NCBI GenBank assembly: GCA_035536455.1
Contig: DATLOC010000028.1
Span: 1-64,000 of the forward strand
Direction of reading: 5' to 3'
DNA: 64,000 bases
Source: DASUNQ01 sp035536455
GTDB lineage: Bacteria > Acidobacteriota > Thermoanaerobaculia > Multivoradales > UBA5704
Numbering within the stretch: the first letter of the stretch is position 1; each line of letters starts with the position of its first letter. A model generated the notes under the pieces. The model was given only the letters and a program-made list of their open reading frames with translations, had not been told where the DNA came from and searched no databases. Below, in pieces: positions 33,898-42,283 of this stretch. The translations under genes were made by a program, and so were the position numbers.

Positions 33898-34470
33898 ATG
33901 AAGTTGACTCTGCTCGCCTGCCTGTTCGCCCTGCTCGCCGCCGTGCCGGCGATGGCCGCCAACCCGCGCGTGGCGCTCGACACCAGCAAGGGGCGGATCG
34001 TGATCGAGCTCTTCCCCGACAAGGCGCCCAAGACGGTCAAAACCGTCCTCGACTACGTCAAGTCCGGCCACTACGACGGCACCATCTTCCACCGCGTCAT
34101 CGACGGCTTCATGGTGCAGGGCGGCGCCGCCCTCGCCGACATGACCAACAAGCCTTGCAACACGAAGGTCCAGAACGAGGCCGACAACGGCCTCAAGAAC
34201 GAGCGCGGCACCCTCGCCATGGCGCGCACCAGCGACCCGCACAGCGCGAGCTGCCAGTTCTTCATCAACGTGGTCGACAACAAGTTCCTCGACCATACCG
34301 CCAAGACGACGCAGGGCTGGGGCTACACCGTGTTCGGCAAGGTCGTCGAGGGGATGGACGTGGCCGACGCGATCGCCAAGGTGAAGACCGGTGTCAAGGC
34401 CGGCGCCAAGGACGTGCCGCTCGAGGCGGTCGTCATCAAGAAGGCGACGCTGCTGCCGGCCGCCCAGTAG
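33898..34470 (+). CDS. Periplasmic cyclophilin-type peptidyl-prolyl isomerase
   Basis: A 190-aa cyclophilin with a signal peptide (MKLTLLACLFALLAAVPAMA). The catalytic core is seen as IFHRVIDGFMVQGG (Arg of FHR, Phe, Met and Gln contacts), KNERGTLAMARTSDPHSASCQFFIN, and GYTVFGKVVEGMDVADAI. The length is that of E. coli PpiA. It assists folding of exported proteins. A GGAGAA site precedes the ATG. Divergent from mobA across 50 bp. Confidence 0.93.
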   Translation: MKLTLLACLFALLAAVPAMAANPRVALDTSKGRIVIELFPDKAPKTVKTVLDYVKSGHYDGTIFHRVIDGFMVQGGAALADMTNKPCNTKVQNEADNGLKNERGTLAMARTSDPHSASCQFFINVVDNKFLDHTAKTTQGWGYTVFGKVVEGMDVADAIAKVKTGVKAGAKDVPLEAVVIKKATLLPAAQ

Positions 34471-34475
34471 TCCCG

Positions 34476-35072
34476 CTACTTCTTGGTGCTCTTCCGCACC
34501 TGCACCAGACAGGCCCAAAGGACCTCGAGCTGCTCGCGCCCATGCGGCAGCTCGAGGCCGCGCCAGACGTCGCGGACGGCCGAGAGCAGGTCGTGCCAGT
34601 CGACCGGCCGGTTGCGCTCGACGATGCGGCGCATGCCGGCGAAGAGGTCGGCCACTGTCCACAGCGCCGGCCGGCGCCCGCGCAGCTCGCGCCAGGCGAC
34701 CCGCAGGTTCTCGGTCCGCCGCCGCGCCAGCTCCTGGTCCTTGTAGCGCACCCGCAGGTTGCCTACCTCGGGCAGCCGGTCGAAGACGAGGTCGTCGGGC
34801 GCCTCGAGCGCCGTGATCACCTGCCAGTGCTGCGGCAGCAGCTCCTCTTTCCGCACCTGCATCACGAGGACGTCGAAGCGGGCGACGTTGAGCCCGTCGA
34901 AGAGGTTGGCGAGGACGGGGAGGTCCTCCCCCGCGATCCAGTCGGCGATCTCCTCCGGCGCGGGCAGAGGTCGGGCCGGCGCGGCGGCCGCGGCCGGCTT
35001 GGCAGCCGGTTTAGCGGCAGGGGGCGCCGCCGGGGGAGCTGCTGGGGCTGCGGGCTCGGCGGGCTCGGTCAT
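34476..35072 (-). CDS. Hypothetical protein with Ala/Pro-rich N-terminus
   Basis: A 198-aa protein with a low-complexity N-terminal third (Ala, Pro, Lys) followed by a folded-looking domain containing NLFDGLNVARFDVLVMQVRK, LPQHWQVITALEAPDDLVF and NRPVDWHDLLSAVRDVWRGL. I recognise no family. It ends 5 bp from the cyclophilin stop and is 27 bp downstream of the cold-shock gene. Confidence 0.55.
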   Translation of the reverse strand: MTEPAEPAAPAAPPAAPPAAKPAAKPAAAAAPARPLPAPEEIADWIAGEDLPVLANLFDGLNVARFDVLVMQVRKEELLPQHWQVITALEAPDDLVFDRLPEVGNLRVRYKDQELARRRTENLRVAWRELRGRRPALWTVADLFAGMRRIVERNRPVDWHDLLSAVRDVWRGLELPHGREQLEVLWACLVQVRKSTKK

Positions 35073-35099
35073 GCGGCCTAGTCTAGCCGCGGCGCGGGC

Positions 35100-35306
35100 T
35101 CACCCGCGCAAAACATTCCTGGCTTGCAGCCCCTTCGGCCCTTCCACCACTTCGTAGGCGACGCGCTCGCCCTGATTCAGGGTGCGGAAGCCTTCCGCGA
35201 CGATGGCGGTGTGGTGGACGAAGACGTCGTCGCCGCCCTCCTCCGGTTGGATGAAGCCGTACCCTTTGGCGTTGTTGAACCACTTCACCGTCCCCTGCTG
35301 CGACAT
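35100..35306 (-). CDS. csp: Cold-shock protein (CspA family)
   Basis: A 68-aa cold-shock domain RNA/DNA chaperone. MSQQGTVKWFNNAKGYGFIQ contains RNP1 (KGYGFIQ) and DDVFVHHTAI contains RNP2 (VFVHH). The rest RTLNQGERVAYEVVEGPKGL fits exactly. AAAGGAGC precedes ATG 35306. The ~200 bases upstream may form a leader, as in cspA genes, but no specific thermosensor was identified. Confidence 0.95.
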   Translation of the reverse strand: MSQQGTVKWFNNAKGYGFIQPEEGGDDVFVHHTAIVAEGFRTLNQGERVAYEVVEGPKGLQARNVLRG

Positions 35307-35501
35307 CGCCAACGGCTCCTTTCTCGAGCCGGCCGGACCGCGCCCGGACGCGCCGCGCGAACGGCGCGGCGCCCGGGAGGGTCCTCGCCCTCCGGGCCGG
35401 CGACTCGAAACGTCGAGAGATGTTGCCGGGAAGTGTGCCAAAGGCGCCGCCCCTGCGCAAGGGCCCCGGGCGCGCCGTGAGATCAGCTAGTTAAGGAGGG
35501 T

Positions 35502-35538
35502 TTGGTGCCGAAGACCGGACTCGAACCGGTACGGGTTG
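35502..35538 (-). repeat. Partial copy of the tRNA-Leu 3' end
   Basis: Thirty-seven bases are identical to 35604-35640, covering the CCA end, acceptor 3' strand, T-arm and part of the variable arm of the tRNA-Leu gene, 102 bp away in the same orientation. The sequence beyond (GCGTCGCCCGG...) does not complete a tRNA. It is either an attachment-site scar or a partial tandem duplication. Confidence 0.8.
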
Positions 35539-35604
35539 CGTCGCCCGGCCATGGGCGCCGCTACCCGAGAGGACGCCGGCCGGAGCCGGCGGTTAATTCG
35601 TAGT

Positions 35605-35689
<85 letters not shown>

Positions 35690-35732
35690 ACACGGGTGAT
35701 TCTAACAGCGGCCCTAAGACCTGTCTTCCCGG

Positions 35733-36107
35733 CTACTGGCTGTCGCCGGTCTGCGGCGGCGGGGCCTCGGGCGTGGCTTCGGCCGGCGGCGCCGGCTGCG
35801 GCTTGACCGCCCCGGGGTCCGGCGTGACCGGCTCCTCCGACCGCTCTTCCATGACGTCGCTCATGACCGACGAGCCGCCGGGGCCGCTCTTCATCACCCC
35901 GATGCCGAGGGTCGTCAGGATGAAGACCACGAAGGAAACGACCGTCAGCTTGTGCAGCAGGGTCGCGGCGCCGCGCGCCCCGAAGGCGGTCTGCGTGCTG
36001 CCGCCGCCGAAGACCGAGAGGTCGGCGCCCTTCCCCTGCTGCAGCAGCACCACGAGGATGAGGAAGACGCAGACCAGCACGTGGAGGAAGTACAGCACGT
36101 AGATCAC
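35733..36107 (-). CDS. secG: Preprotein translocase subunit SecG
   Basis: A 124-aa SecG. Two transmembrane helices (VLYFLHVLVCVFLILVVLLQQ and LHKLTVVSFVVFILTTLGIG) are separated by the conserved loop GKGADLSVFGGGSTQTAFGARGA. A long Pro/Glu-rich C-terminal tail (about 45 aa) is an extension relative to E. coli. It assists SecYE in protein export. It is downstream of tpiA (42 bp) in the order pgk-tpiA-secG-tRNA-Leu. Confidence 0.93.
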   Translation of the reverse strand: MIYVLYFLHVLVCVFLILVVLLQQGKGADLSVFGGGSTQTAFGARGAATLLHKLTVVSFVVFILTTLGIGVMKSGPGGSSVMSDVMEERSEEPVTPDPGAVKPQPAPPAEATPEAPPPQTGDSQ

Positions 36108-36149
36108 GGGGATTGCCTCCGGGAGTCTTGCCGCGCCCGGCGGGGGCGC

Positions 36150-36884
36150 TCAGTCGAGAGAGCGAATGATAGCGAGGAATTTCCCCGGGTCAAGGCTGGC
36201 CCCGCCGACGAGGAAGCCGTCCACGTCCGGCTGGGCGGCCAGCGCGGCGGCGTTCTCGGGGGTGACCGAGCCGCCGTAGAGGATCGGCGCGTCGTCCTCG
36301 AGGAGGCCGCGAAGGAAGGCGTGCGCCGCCTGCGCGGTCTCGGGGGTGGCGGTCTCGCCGGTGCCGATCGCCCAGACCGGCTCGTAGGCGAGGGCCCAGG
36401 CGGCCGGCAGGTGCGGCAGGGCGGCGCGCAGCTGCCGCGCCAGGACCTCCTCGGTCGCCCCCGCCCGCCGCTCGTCGCGCGTCTCGCCGACGCAGAGCAT
36501 CGGCTTGAGCCCGTTGCGCACCGCGGCGGCCACCTTGCGCGCCACCAGCTCGTCCCCCTCGCCGTGGCCGTGCCGCCGCTCGCTGTGGCCGCTGAGCGCC
36601 CAGGCGCAGCCGGCGTCGGCGAGCTGGAGGCCCGACACGTCGCCGGTGTAGGCGCCGCGGTCCTCGGGGTGGAGGTCCTGCCCGCCGACCTCGACGCCGC
36701 TGCCGGCCAGCTCTTCGGCGACCGCGGGGAGGAGCGGGAAGGAGGGGAAGACAGCGGCCGCGGCGCGGGCGCCGATCGCCCCTTCGCGCACCCGCTGGCA
36801 CCAGGCCCGCGCTTCGCCGCCGAGCAGGTGCATCTTCCAGTTGGCCGCGACCAGCGGCCGCCGACCGGAACCGCCGCCGGTCAC
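36150..36884 (-). CDS. tpiA: Triosephosphate isomerase
   Basis: A 244-aa TIM-barrel enzyme interconverting DHAP and glyceraldehyde-3-phosphate. The N-terminal substrate Lys is in VAANWKMHLLG, the electrophile His in ALSGHSERRHGHG, the catalytic Glu in AYEPVWAIGTGETATPE, and the phosphate loop includes ILYGGSVTPENAAAL. Intact and of usual length. It overlaps the pgk stop by 4 bp, showing translational coupling in the glycolytic operon. Confidence 0.96.
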   Translation of the reverse strand: MTGGGSGRRPLVAANWKMHLLGGEARAWCQRVREGAIGARAAAAVFPSFPLLPAVAEELAGSGVEVGGQDLHPEDRGAYTGDVSGLQLADAGCAWALSGHSERRHGHGEGDELVARKVAAAVRNGLKPMLCVGETRDERRAGATEEVLARQLRAALPHLPAAWALAYEPVWAIGTGETATPETAQAAHAFLRGLLEDDAPILYGGSVTPENAAALAAQPDVDGFLVGGASLDPGKFLAIIRSLD

Positions 36885-38080
36885 CGGCGGCGCTCCAGCA
36901 CCGCCACCCCGGGCAGGGTCTTGCCGGCCAGGAGCTCCAGCGCCGCGCCGCCGCCGGTCGAGACGTGCCCGACCTCGTCGGTCACGCCCGCCTGGCGCGC
37001 CGCCGCCACCGTCTCGCCGCCGCCCAGGACGGTGAAGCCCGGGCAGGCGGCCAGCGCTTCGGCGAGGGCCAGCGTGCCGGCGTCGAAGGGGGGCTTCTCG
37101 AAGACCCCCAGCGGGCCGTTCCAGAAGAGAGTGCGCGCGTCGGCGACCTTGGCGGCGAAGGCTTTGCGGGTGGCGGGGCCGACGTCCACCGCCTTGGTGC
37201 CCTTCGGCACGGCGTTGGCGGCTACCGTCTCGACCCGGCGCGGGCTCTCCAGGTCGTCGGTGACCACGAGGTCGAGCGGCAGGAGCACCGCGACGCCGCG
37301 GTCGTGCGCCCGCTTCAGGATGTCGCGCGCCAGCTCCACGCGGTCGGGCTCGAAGAGCGAGTCGGCGAGGTCGTGCCCCTGCGCCACGAGGAAGGTGTTG
37401 GCCATGCCGCCGCCGAGGAGCAGGCGGTCGAGGCGCGGCAGGAGGTTCTCCAGGGTGTCGATCTTGCCTTCGATCTTGGCGCCGCCCAGGAGCAAGACGA
37501 AGGGCCGCTCCGGCTCGCCGAGGAGGCGGCCGAGCGCCGCCACCTCGCGCACTATGAGCCGCCCCGCCGCCTTCCGCTCCAGCCGCTCGGCGACGCCGAC
37601 CACCGACGCGTGGGCGCGGTGGGCGCTGCCGAAGGCGTCGTCAACGTAGAGCTCGGCGTGCTCGGCGAGCGCCGCCGCGAAGGCCGGGTCGTTGGCGGTC
37701 TCGCCGGGGTGAAAGCGGAGGTTTTCGAGCAGCGTCACCTCGCCGGGGTCCATCGCCTCGACGACCGCGCGGGCGGCGGGGCCGACGCAGTCCGGCGCGA
37801 AGCGGACCGGCCCGCTGAGCAGCTCGACCAGCGTCTCGGCGACGGGGCGCAGGCTCCAGCGCGGGTCGGGGGCGCCCTTCGGGCGGCCGGCGTGCGACGC
37901 CAGGACGAGCCGCGCCCCGGCGCCGGCGAGCTCGCGGATCGTCGGCAGCGCCTCCTCGAGGCGCGTCGTGTCGCCCACCTCGCCGGACGCCGACAGCGGG
38001 ACGTTGAAGTCGACGCGCACGAACACCCGCCGCCCGCGCAGCGCGGCGAGGTCGAGGTCCTCCAGGGTGTAGAGATCCAT
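36881..38080 (-). CDS. pgk: Phosphoglycerate kinase
   Basis: A 399-aa kinase transferring phosphate from 1,3-bisphosphoglycerate to ADP. RRVFVRVDFNVPLSASGEV near the N-terminus, LVLASHAGRPKG, VDDAFGSAHRAHASVVG, the hinge LLLGGAKIEGKIDTLENLL, and the nucleotide-binding LFWNGPLGVFEKPPF with VGHVSTGGGAALELL are all present. ATG 38080 was chosen; an in-frame extension upstream has no family sequence. First gene of pgk-tpiA-secG-tRNA-Leu. Confidence 0.96.
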   Translation of the reverse strand: MDLYTLEDLDLAALRGRRVFVRVDFNVPLSASGEVGDTTRLEEALPTIRELAGAGARLVLASHAGRPKGAPDPRWSLRPVAETLVELLSGPVRFAPDCVGPAARAVVEAMDPGEVTLLENLRFHPGETANDPAFAAALAEHAELYVDDAFGSAHRAHASVVGVAERLERKAAGRLIVREVAALGRLLGEPERPFVLLLGGAKIEGKIDTLENLLPRLDRLLLGGGMANTFLVAQGHDLADSLFEPDRVELARDILKRAHDRGVAVLLPLDLVVTDDLESPRRVETVAANAVPKGTKAVDVGPATRKAFAAKVADARTLFWNGPLGVFEKPPFDAGTLALAEALAACPGFTVLGGGETVAAARQAGVTDEVGHVSTGGGAALELLAGKTLPGVAVLERRR

Positions 38081-38159
38081 GCGCTCCTCCGGCGGCGGAT
38101 CATACCGGCCTGTCCCGTATCGCGCGGCGCCGCGCACTCCACCAGCGGGGGAGGGCCAC

Positions 38160-38507
38160 ATGGCCGAGATGGGGAACTACTGTAAGGCGTACCTGCTCGG
38201 TCAGCTCCGGGCGTACCCGGGCTGGTCGGAGAAGAGCGAGAACGCGCGCGTCGACGACGTGGACGGCAAGAAGGGCGACAAGCCGCGCGCGCTCGACGAC
38301 GACTCCATCGTCTACTTGCAGGAGAACTACGTCGTCACCGACGGCATCTTCAAGGACGAGAACGTCCTCTTCGACGACGTGACCGACGAGTGGAAGGAGT
38401 ACTGCCACTCGACGCTCAGCTTCGAGATCCCGGTCTACGAGCCGATCGAGATCCCGCAGGCGGAGCCGGAGCCGGCCGAAGCGCCGGCGGGCGAAACCTC
38501 CGGCTAG
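38160..38507 (+). CDS. Acidic hypothetical protein
   Basis: A 115-aa acidic protein. NYCKAYLLGQLRAYPGW at the start and DDDSIVYLQENYVVTDGIFKDENVLFDDVTDEWKEYC look like a small folded domain, followed by a Glu/Pro-rich tail (PAEAPAGE). I recognise no named family. GGGGGAGG precedes the ATG. It lies alone between divergent pgk and tsaD, with 55 bp to tsaD. Confidence 0.62.
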   Translation: MAEMGNYCKAYLLGQLRAYPGWSEKSENARVDDVDGKKGDKPRALDDDSIVYLQENYVVTDGIFKDENVLFDDVTDEWKEYCHSTLSFEIPVYEPIEIPQAEPEPAEAPAGETSG

Positions 38508-38562
38508 CCGCGCGCCCAGCCGCTAAGATGGCCGCACGGCGCGCCGCGCGCCGGCCGGCCGC

Positions 38563-39618
38563 ATGCCTCGCACTCCGCCCCTCGTCCTCGGCATCGAGAC
38601 CTCCTGCGACGACACCGCCTGCGCCGTCCTCGACGGCGAGGGGCGGGTGCTCGCCTCCGTCGTGTCGAGCCAGCTCGCGCACCGCGCCTACGGCGGCGTG
38701 GTGCCCGAGATCGCCTCGCGCGAGCACCTGCGCAACTGGACGCCGGTCGCGCGCCAGGCGCTGGCGCGCGCCGGCGCCGGCTTCGGCGACCTCGACCTGA
38801 TCGCCGCGACGCGCGGCCCGGGGCTGGTCGGCGCGCTCCTCGTCGGCCTGTCGATCGGCAAGTCCCTCGCCTACGGCCTCCGCCGCCCGTTCCACGCTGT
38901 CCACCACCTCGAAGGGCACCTCGTCTCGCCCTTCCTGGACCCCGAGGGCGGGCCGGCCGCGCCGCCCCCCGAGCGCTTCGTCGGCCTCGTCGTCTCGGGG
39001 GGGCACAGCACGATCTTCGCCGTCCACGGCGGCGAAATCACCACCGTCGCCGAGACCCGCGACGACGCGATGGGCGAGGCCTTCGACAAGGTGGGCAAGC
39101 GCCTCGGCCTCCCCTTCCCGCAGGGGCCGCGCGTCGACGAGCTGGCCGAGCGCGGGGACCCCGCCGCCAGCCCCTTCCCCGTCCCCGACTGCGGCGCGAG
39201 CCTCGACTTCTCCTACTCGGGGCTCAAGAGCCAGGCCCTGCAGGAGATCGAGCGGCTGGAGCGGGCGGGGGTGCGGTGGGCGCCGGAGGAGGGGGAGGAG
39301 GCGCCGCAGCCGGTCCTCGACCTCCTGGCCGGCTTCCGCGCCGCGGCGGTCGGCCAGGCGCTCGACCGCCTGGAGCGCCTGCACGCCGGGGAGCCGATTC
39401 CGCTCCTCGCCGTCTCCGGCGGCGCCGCCGCCAACCGCCTGCTGCGCCGCGAGCTGGTGCGCTGGGCGGCGGAGCTGGGCGTCGAGCTGCGCCTCGTGCC
39501 GCTCGTCTACTCGGGGGACAACGCCGCGATGATCGCCCACGCCGCCCTCCTCCGGCACCACCGGGGGCTCGCCGACGACCCTCTCGCCGCCGAAGCGGAG
39601 AGCCGGATCGCCATCTAG
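38563..39618 (+). CDS. tsaD: tRNA N6-adenosine threonylcarbamoyltransferase TsaD
   Basis: A 351-aa ASKHA-fold enzyme that transfers threonylcarbamoyl to A37 of ANN-reading tRNAs. LVLGIETSCDDTACAVLD at the N-terminus, the metal ligands in HAVHHLEGHLVSP, VGLVVSGGHSTIF and DDAMGEAFDKVGKRLGLPFP are typical. LAVSGGAAANRLLRREL and LVYSGDNAAMIAHA complete the pattern. The partner genes tsaB/tsaE are not in the window. Confidence 0.96.
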   Translation: MPRTPPLVLGIETSCDDTACAVLDGEGRVLASVVSSQLAHRAYGGVVPEIASREHLRNWTPVARQALARAGAGFGDLDLIAATRGPGLVGALLVGLSIGKSLAYGLRRPFHAVHHLEGHLVSPFLDPEGGPAAPPPERFVGLVVSGGHSTIFAVHGGEITTVAETRDDAMGEAFDKVGKRLGLPFPQGPRVDELAERGDPAASPFPVPDCGASLDFSYSGLKSQALQEIERLERAGVRWAPEEGEEAPQPVLDLLAGFRAAAVGQALDRLERLHAGEPIPLLAVSGGAAANRLLRRELVRWAAELGVELRLVPLVYSGDNAAMIAHAALLRHHRGLADDPLAAEAESRIAI

Positions 39619-39694
39619 CCGACGGATCGCTGCGCCCCGGCGCCCACTGCCGGTGGTTCGTTCGCCGTTTCTCGAAGATCACCGAAGAAACCGC

Positions 39695-39723
39695 TTGACA
39701 GGCGCCGTCTGCAGTCGTAGCCT
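39695..39723 (+). promoter_or_regulatory. Sigma-70-like promoter upstream of the Lrp gene
   Basis: A perfect TTGACA (39695-39700) and a weaker TAGCCT (39718-39723) with a 17-bp spacer, 24 bp before ATG 39747. The -10 element is poor, so an activator may be needed; Lrp-family genes often regulate themselves. Confidence 0.45.
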
Positions 39724-39746
39724 CTGTGCATTCGGGGAGACGGCGA

Positions 39747-40259
39747 ATGATCGACGAATACGACCTCAAGATCCTGAACATCCTTCAGGAGAACGCCCGG
39801 ACGCCGAACGTTCGCATCGCTCGCGAGATCGGCATGGCCCCTTCGGCGGTCTTCGAGCGCATCCGCAAGCTGGAGGCGCGGGGCGTCATCCAGGGGTACG
39901 AGGCGCGGATCGACCCGCAGGCCCTGGGGCTCGGGCTCCTCGCCTTCGTCTTCGTGCGCTCCGAGGACGCCACGACCGGCACCGATCCTTACGGCGAGCG
40001 GCTGGCCGAGATCGCCGAGGTGCAGGAGGTCCACCACATCGCCGGCGAGGACTGCTTCCTGGTCAAGGTGCGCGCCGCCGACGCGCGCGAGCTCGGCCGC
40101 CTGCTGCGCGAGAAGTTCGGCGGGCTCGGCCGGCTGCGCACCCGCACCACCGTGGCGCTCGAGACGATCCGCGAGAGCGCGAAGCTCCCGCTCGGCGGGC
40201 GCGTCTGGCCGAGCGACGGCGAGGAGGGCGAAGAGGAGCCGGAGGCGCGCCGTGCCTGA
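39747..40259 (+). CDS. Lrp/AsnC-family transcriptional regulator
   Basis: A 170-aa regulator. The N-terminal winged HTH reads DEYDLKILNILQENARTPNVRIAREIGMAPSAVFERIRKLEARGVIQGY, and the C-terminal RAM ligand-binding domain contains EVQEVHHIAGEDCFLVKVRA. A Glu-rich tail follows. Effectors are usually amino acids. It overlaps the EamA transporter gene by 8 bp, so it probably controls this exporter and itself in response to an amino acid, an inference from the arrangement. Confidence 0.92.
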   Translation: MIDEYDLKILNILQENARTPNVRIAREIGMAPSAVFERIRKLEARGVIQGYEARIDPQALGLGLLAFVFVRSEDATTGTDPYGERLAEIAEVQEVHHIAGEDCFLVKVRAADARELGRLLREKFGGLGRLRTRTTVALETIRESAKLPLGGRVWPSDGEEGEEEPEARRA

Positions 40260-41229
40260 TACCGGCGTCCGCTCCGCCGCCGCCGGCGGCCTGCTGCGGC
40301 TGGCGCCCGCGCTCGCCGCGGTCTACGTCATCTGGGGCTCGACCTATCTCGCGATCCGCTTCGCGATCGACACGATCCCGCCCTTCCTCATGGCCGGCGT
40401 GCGCTTCCTCATCGCCGGCACGCTCCTCTACGCCTGGGCGCGCGCCCGCGGCGCGGCGCAGCCGACGCGGCGCAACTGGCTGGCGGCGACGCTGGTCGGG
40501 GCATGCCTCCTCCTCGGCGGCAACGGCGGCGTCACCTGGGCCGAGCAGCGCGTGGACTCCGGGCTGACCGCGCTCCTGGTCACGACCGTGCCGCTCTGGA
40601 TGGTGCTCTTCGACTGGCTGCGTCGCGGCGGCCGCCGTCCCGGCTGGCGGGTGGGGCTGGGACTGCTGCTCGGCTTCGTCGGCGTCGCGCTGCTGGTGCG
40701 GCCCGGGGCCGGCGGCGGCTCGGTCGATCCGGTGGGCGCCGCCGTGCTGATCGCGGCCTCGCTCTCCTGGGCCTGGGGGTCGCTGGCCTCGAAGCGGCTG
40801 CCGCTCCCGGACTCGCCGATCCTGACCACCGGCATGGAGATGCTGGCCGGCGGCAGCTTGCTGCTCCTGGCCTCGCTCGCCGCCGGCGAGCCCGGCCGCT
40901 TCGCGCTCGCAGCGGTCACCACCAAGTCGCTCCTCGCGCTCGGCTACCTGATCTTCTTCGGCGCGCTGATCGGCTTCTCGGCCTACGTCTGGCTGCTGCG
41001 CGAGGCGCCGCCGGCCCTGGTCGCGACGTACGCCTACGTCAACCCGGTGGTGGCGGTCCTCCTGGGCTGGGCCTTCGCCGGCGAGCCGCTGACCGGCGGC
41101 ACCCTCGCCGCCGCGGCGGTCATCGTCACCGGCGTCGCGGTCATCACCAGCGCCCAGCGCCTGCCAGCGGCCGCCGAGCCCGAGCCGGCGGAGCGGGCGA
41201 GCCCCGTGGACGAGCGCGCCGCCGCATGA
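40252..41229 (+). CDS. EamA/DMT-family transporter
   Basis: A 325-aa ten-helix drug/metabolite transporter with two EamA repeats. AVYVIWGSTYLAIRFAIDTIPPFLMAGVRF marks repeat one, and LSWAWGSLASKRLPLPDSPI begins repeat two. Members export amino acids or metabolites. It starts with GTG, overlapping the Lrp-type regulator by 8 bp, an arrangement commonly seen for amino acid exporters. Confidence 0.9.
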   Translation: MPDTGVRSAAAGGLLRLAPALAAVYVIWGSTYLAIRFAIDTIPPFLMAGVRFLIAGTLLYAWARARGAAQPTRRNWLAATLVGACLLLGGNGGVTWAEQRVDSGLTALLVTTVPLWMVLFDWLRRGGRRPGWRVGLGLLLGFVGVALLVRPGAGGGSVDPVGAAVLIAASLSWAWGSLASKRLPLPDSPILTTGMEMLAGGSLLLLASLAAGEPGRFALAAVTTKSLLALGYLIFFGALIGFSAYVWLLREAPPALVATYAYVNPVVAVLLGWAFAGEPLTGGTLAAAAVIVTGVAVITSAQRLPAAAEPEPAERASPVDERAAA

Positions 41230-41248
41230 GCAAGCGGTTGGTAAGATT

Positions 41249-42223
41249 CTGCTCCTGCTGCACCCCCGGACGTTCGGGCTGCTCCTGCTCTGCCTCGCGC
41301 CGCCGGCGGCGGGGCAGGAGCCTCCTCCCGCCGCCGACCCCGACGCCACCCGCGCCAGCCTCGTCGAGCACCTGAACCAGGAGCGCGAGCGGCTCGGGCT
41401 CGTTGCGCTCCGGCTGGTCCCGCAGCTCACGGCCGCCGCCCAGGCGCACATCGCCGACATGGACGCCAAGGGCTACCTCGGCTTCACCTCGCCGGAGGGG
41501 AAAGTGATCGAGGCCTGGGTCGCGGAGGCCGGCTACCGCGCGCGCCTGGTCGCCGAGAAGCTCGCCACGAGCGGCGACGCCCCGCCCGTCCTGGCGGCCA
41601 CTTGGGGGCGCGAGGCGGCGCGCAACGCGCAGAGCCTCTTCCACCCCGACACGCGCGACGTCGGCGTCGGCCTCGGCGAGCGCCACGGCTTGACCCTCTA
41701 CGCCGTGGTGCTGGCCCGGTCGCAAGGGGAGGCGCTCGCGGACCCCGAGGGCGCCCGCCGCGAGTTGTTCGAGGCGATCAACCTCTCGCGCGCCGCAGAG
41801 GGGCTGCACGGCCTGGGGACGCATCCGGCGCTCGACCGCGCCGCCCAGTCCCAGGCCGAGGCCCTGCTCTCCGGCGCCGACCGCGACTCCCGCGTGCCGC
41901 GGCGCGAGCGGCTGGTCCGGCGGGTGCTCGCCGCCGGCTACACCGGGCCGGACCTCGGGCTCGACGCAGTGGCGGAGACGGTGGTGCGCGACACCCTCTC
42001 GGCCGGCGCCACCCACGACGCGCTGCTGCGCGGTCTCACCGATCGCAAGAGCGTGCTCGCCAAAGGCTACACCGGTTTGGGCGTCGGCCTCGCCGTCGCG
42101 CCGACCCCGACCGGCTATCGCACCGTCTGGGTGCTCTGCCTGGCGCGCCTGCGCGGCGTGGGCCCCGCGCCGGGCCTCGCGCGGCCGCGCGTCTACCCCG
42201 ACGGCACCGTGGATCCCCCCTAG
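41249..42223 (+). CDS. Secreted protein with tandem CAP/SCP-like domains, start uncertain
   Basis: Open frame encoding a hydrophobic leader (LLLLHPRTFGLLLLCLAPPAAG), then a CAP-like half (VEHLNQERERLGLVALRLVP and ending GVGLGERHGLTLYAVVL) and a second one (ELFEAINLSRAAEGLHGL and ending GVGLAVAPTPTGYRTVWVL). No ATG, GTG or TTG exists in frame before ATG 41459, which would delete the leader and first helix. CTG 41249 or ATT 41246 are the only candidates, or the 5' end is damaged. The canonical CAP His/Glu residues are not obvious. It is 19 bp after the EamA transporter gene. Confidence 0.6.
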   Translation: MLLLHPRTFGLLLLCLAPPAAGQEPPPAADPDATRASLVEHLNQERERLGLVALRLVPQLTAAAQAHIADMDAKGYLGFTSPEGKVIEAWVAEAGYRARLVAEKLATSGDAPPVLAATWGREAARNAQSLFHPDTRDVGVGLGERHGLTLYAVVLARSQGEALADPEGARRELFEAINLSRAAEGLHGLGTHPALDRAAQSQAEALLSGADRDSRVPRRERLVRRVLAAGYTGPDLGLDAVAETVVRDTLSAGATHDALLRGLTDRKSVLAKGYTGLGVGLAVAPTPTGYRTVWVLCLARLRGVGPAPGLARPRVYPDGTVDPP

Positions 42224-42283
42224 CCGCGCAGGCCTTTGCGCGATCCGTGCGATGCTAGCCTTCCGCGGTCGGCGAGAGGGTCC

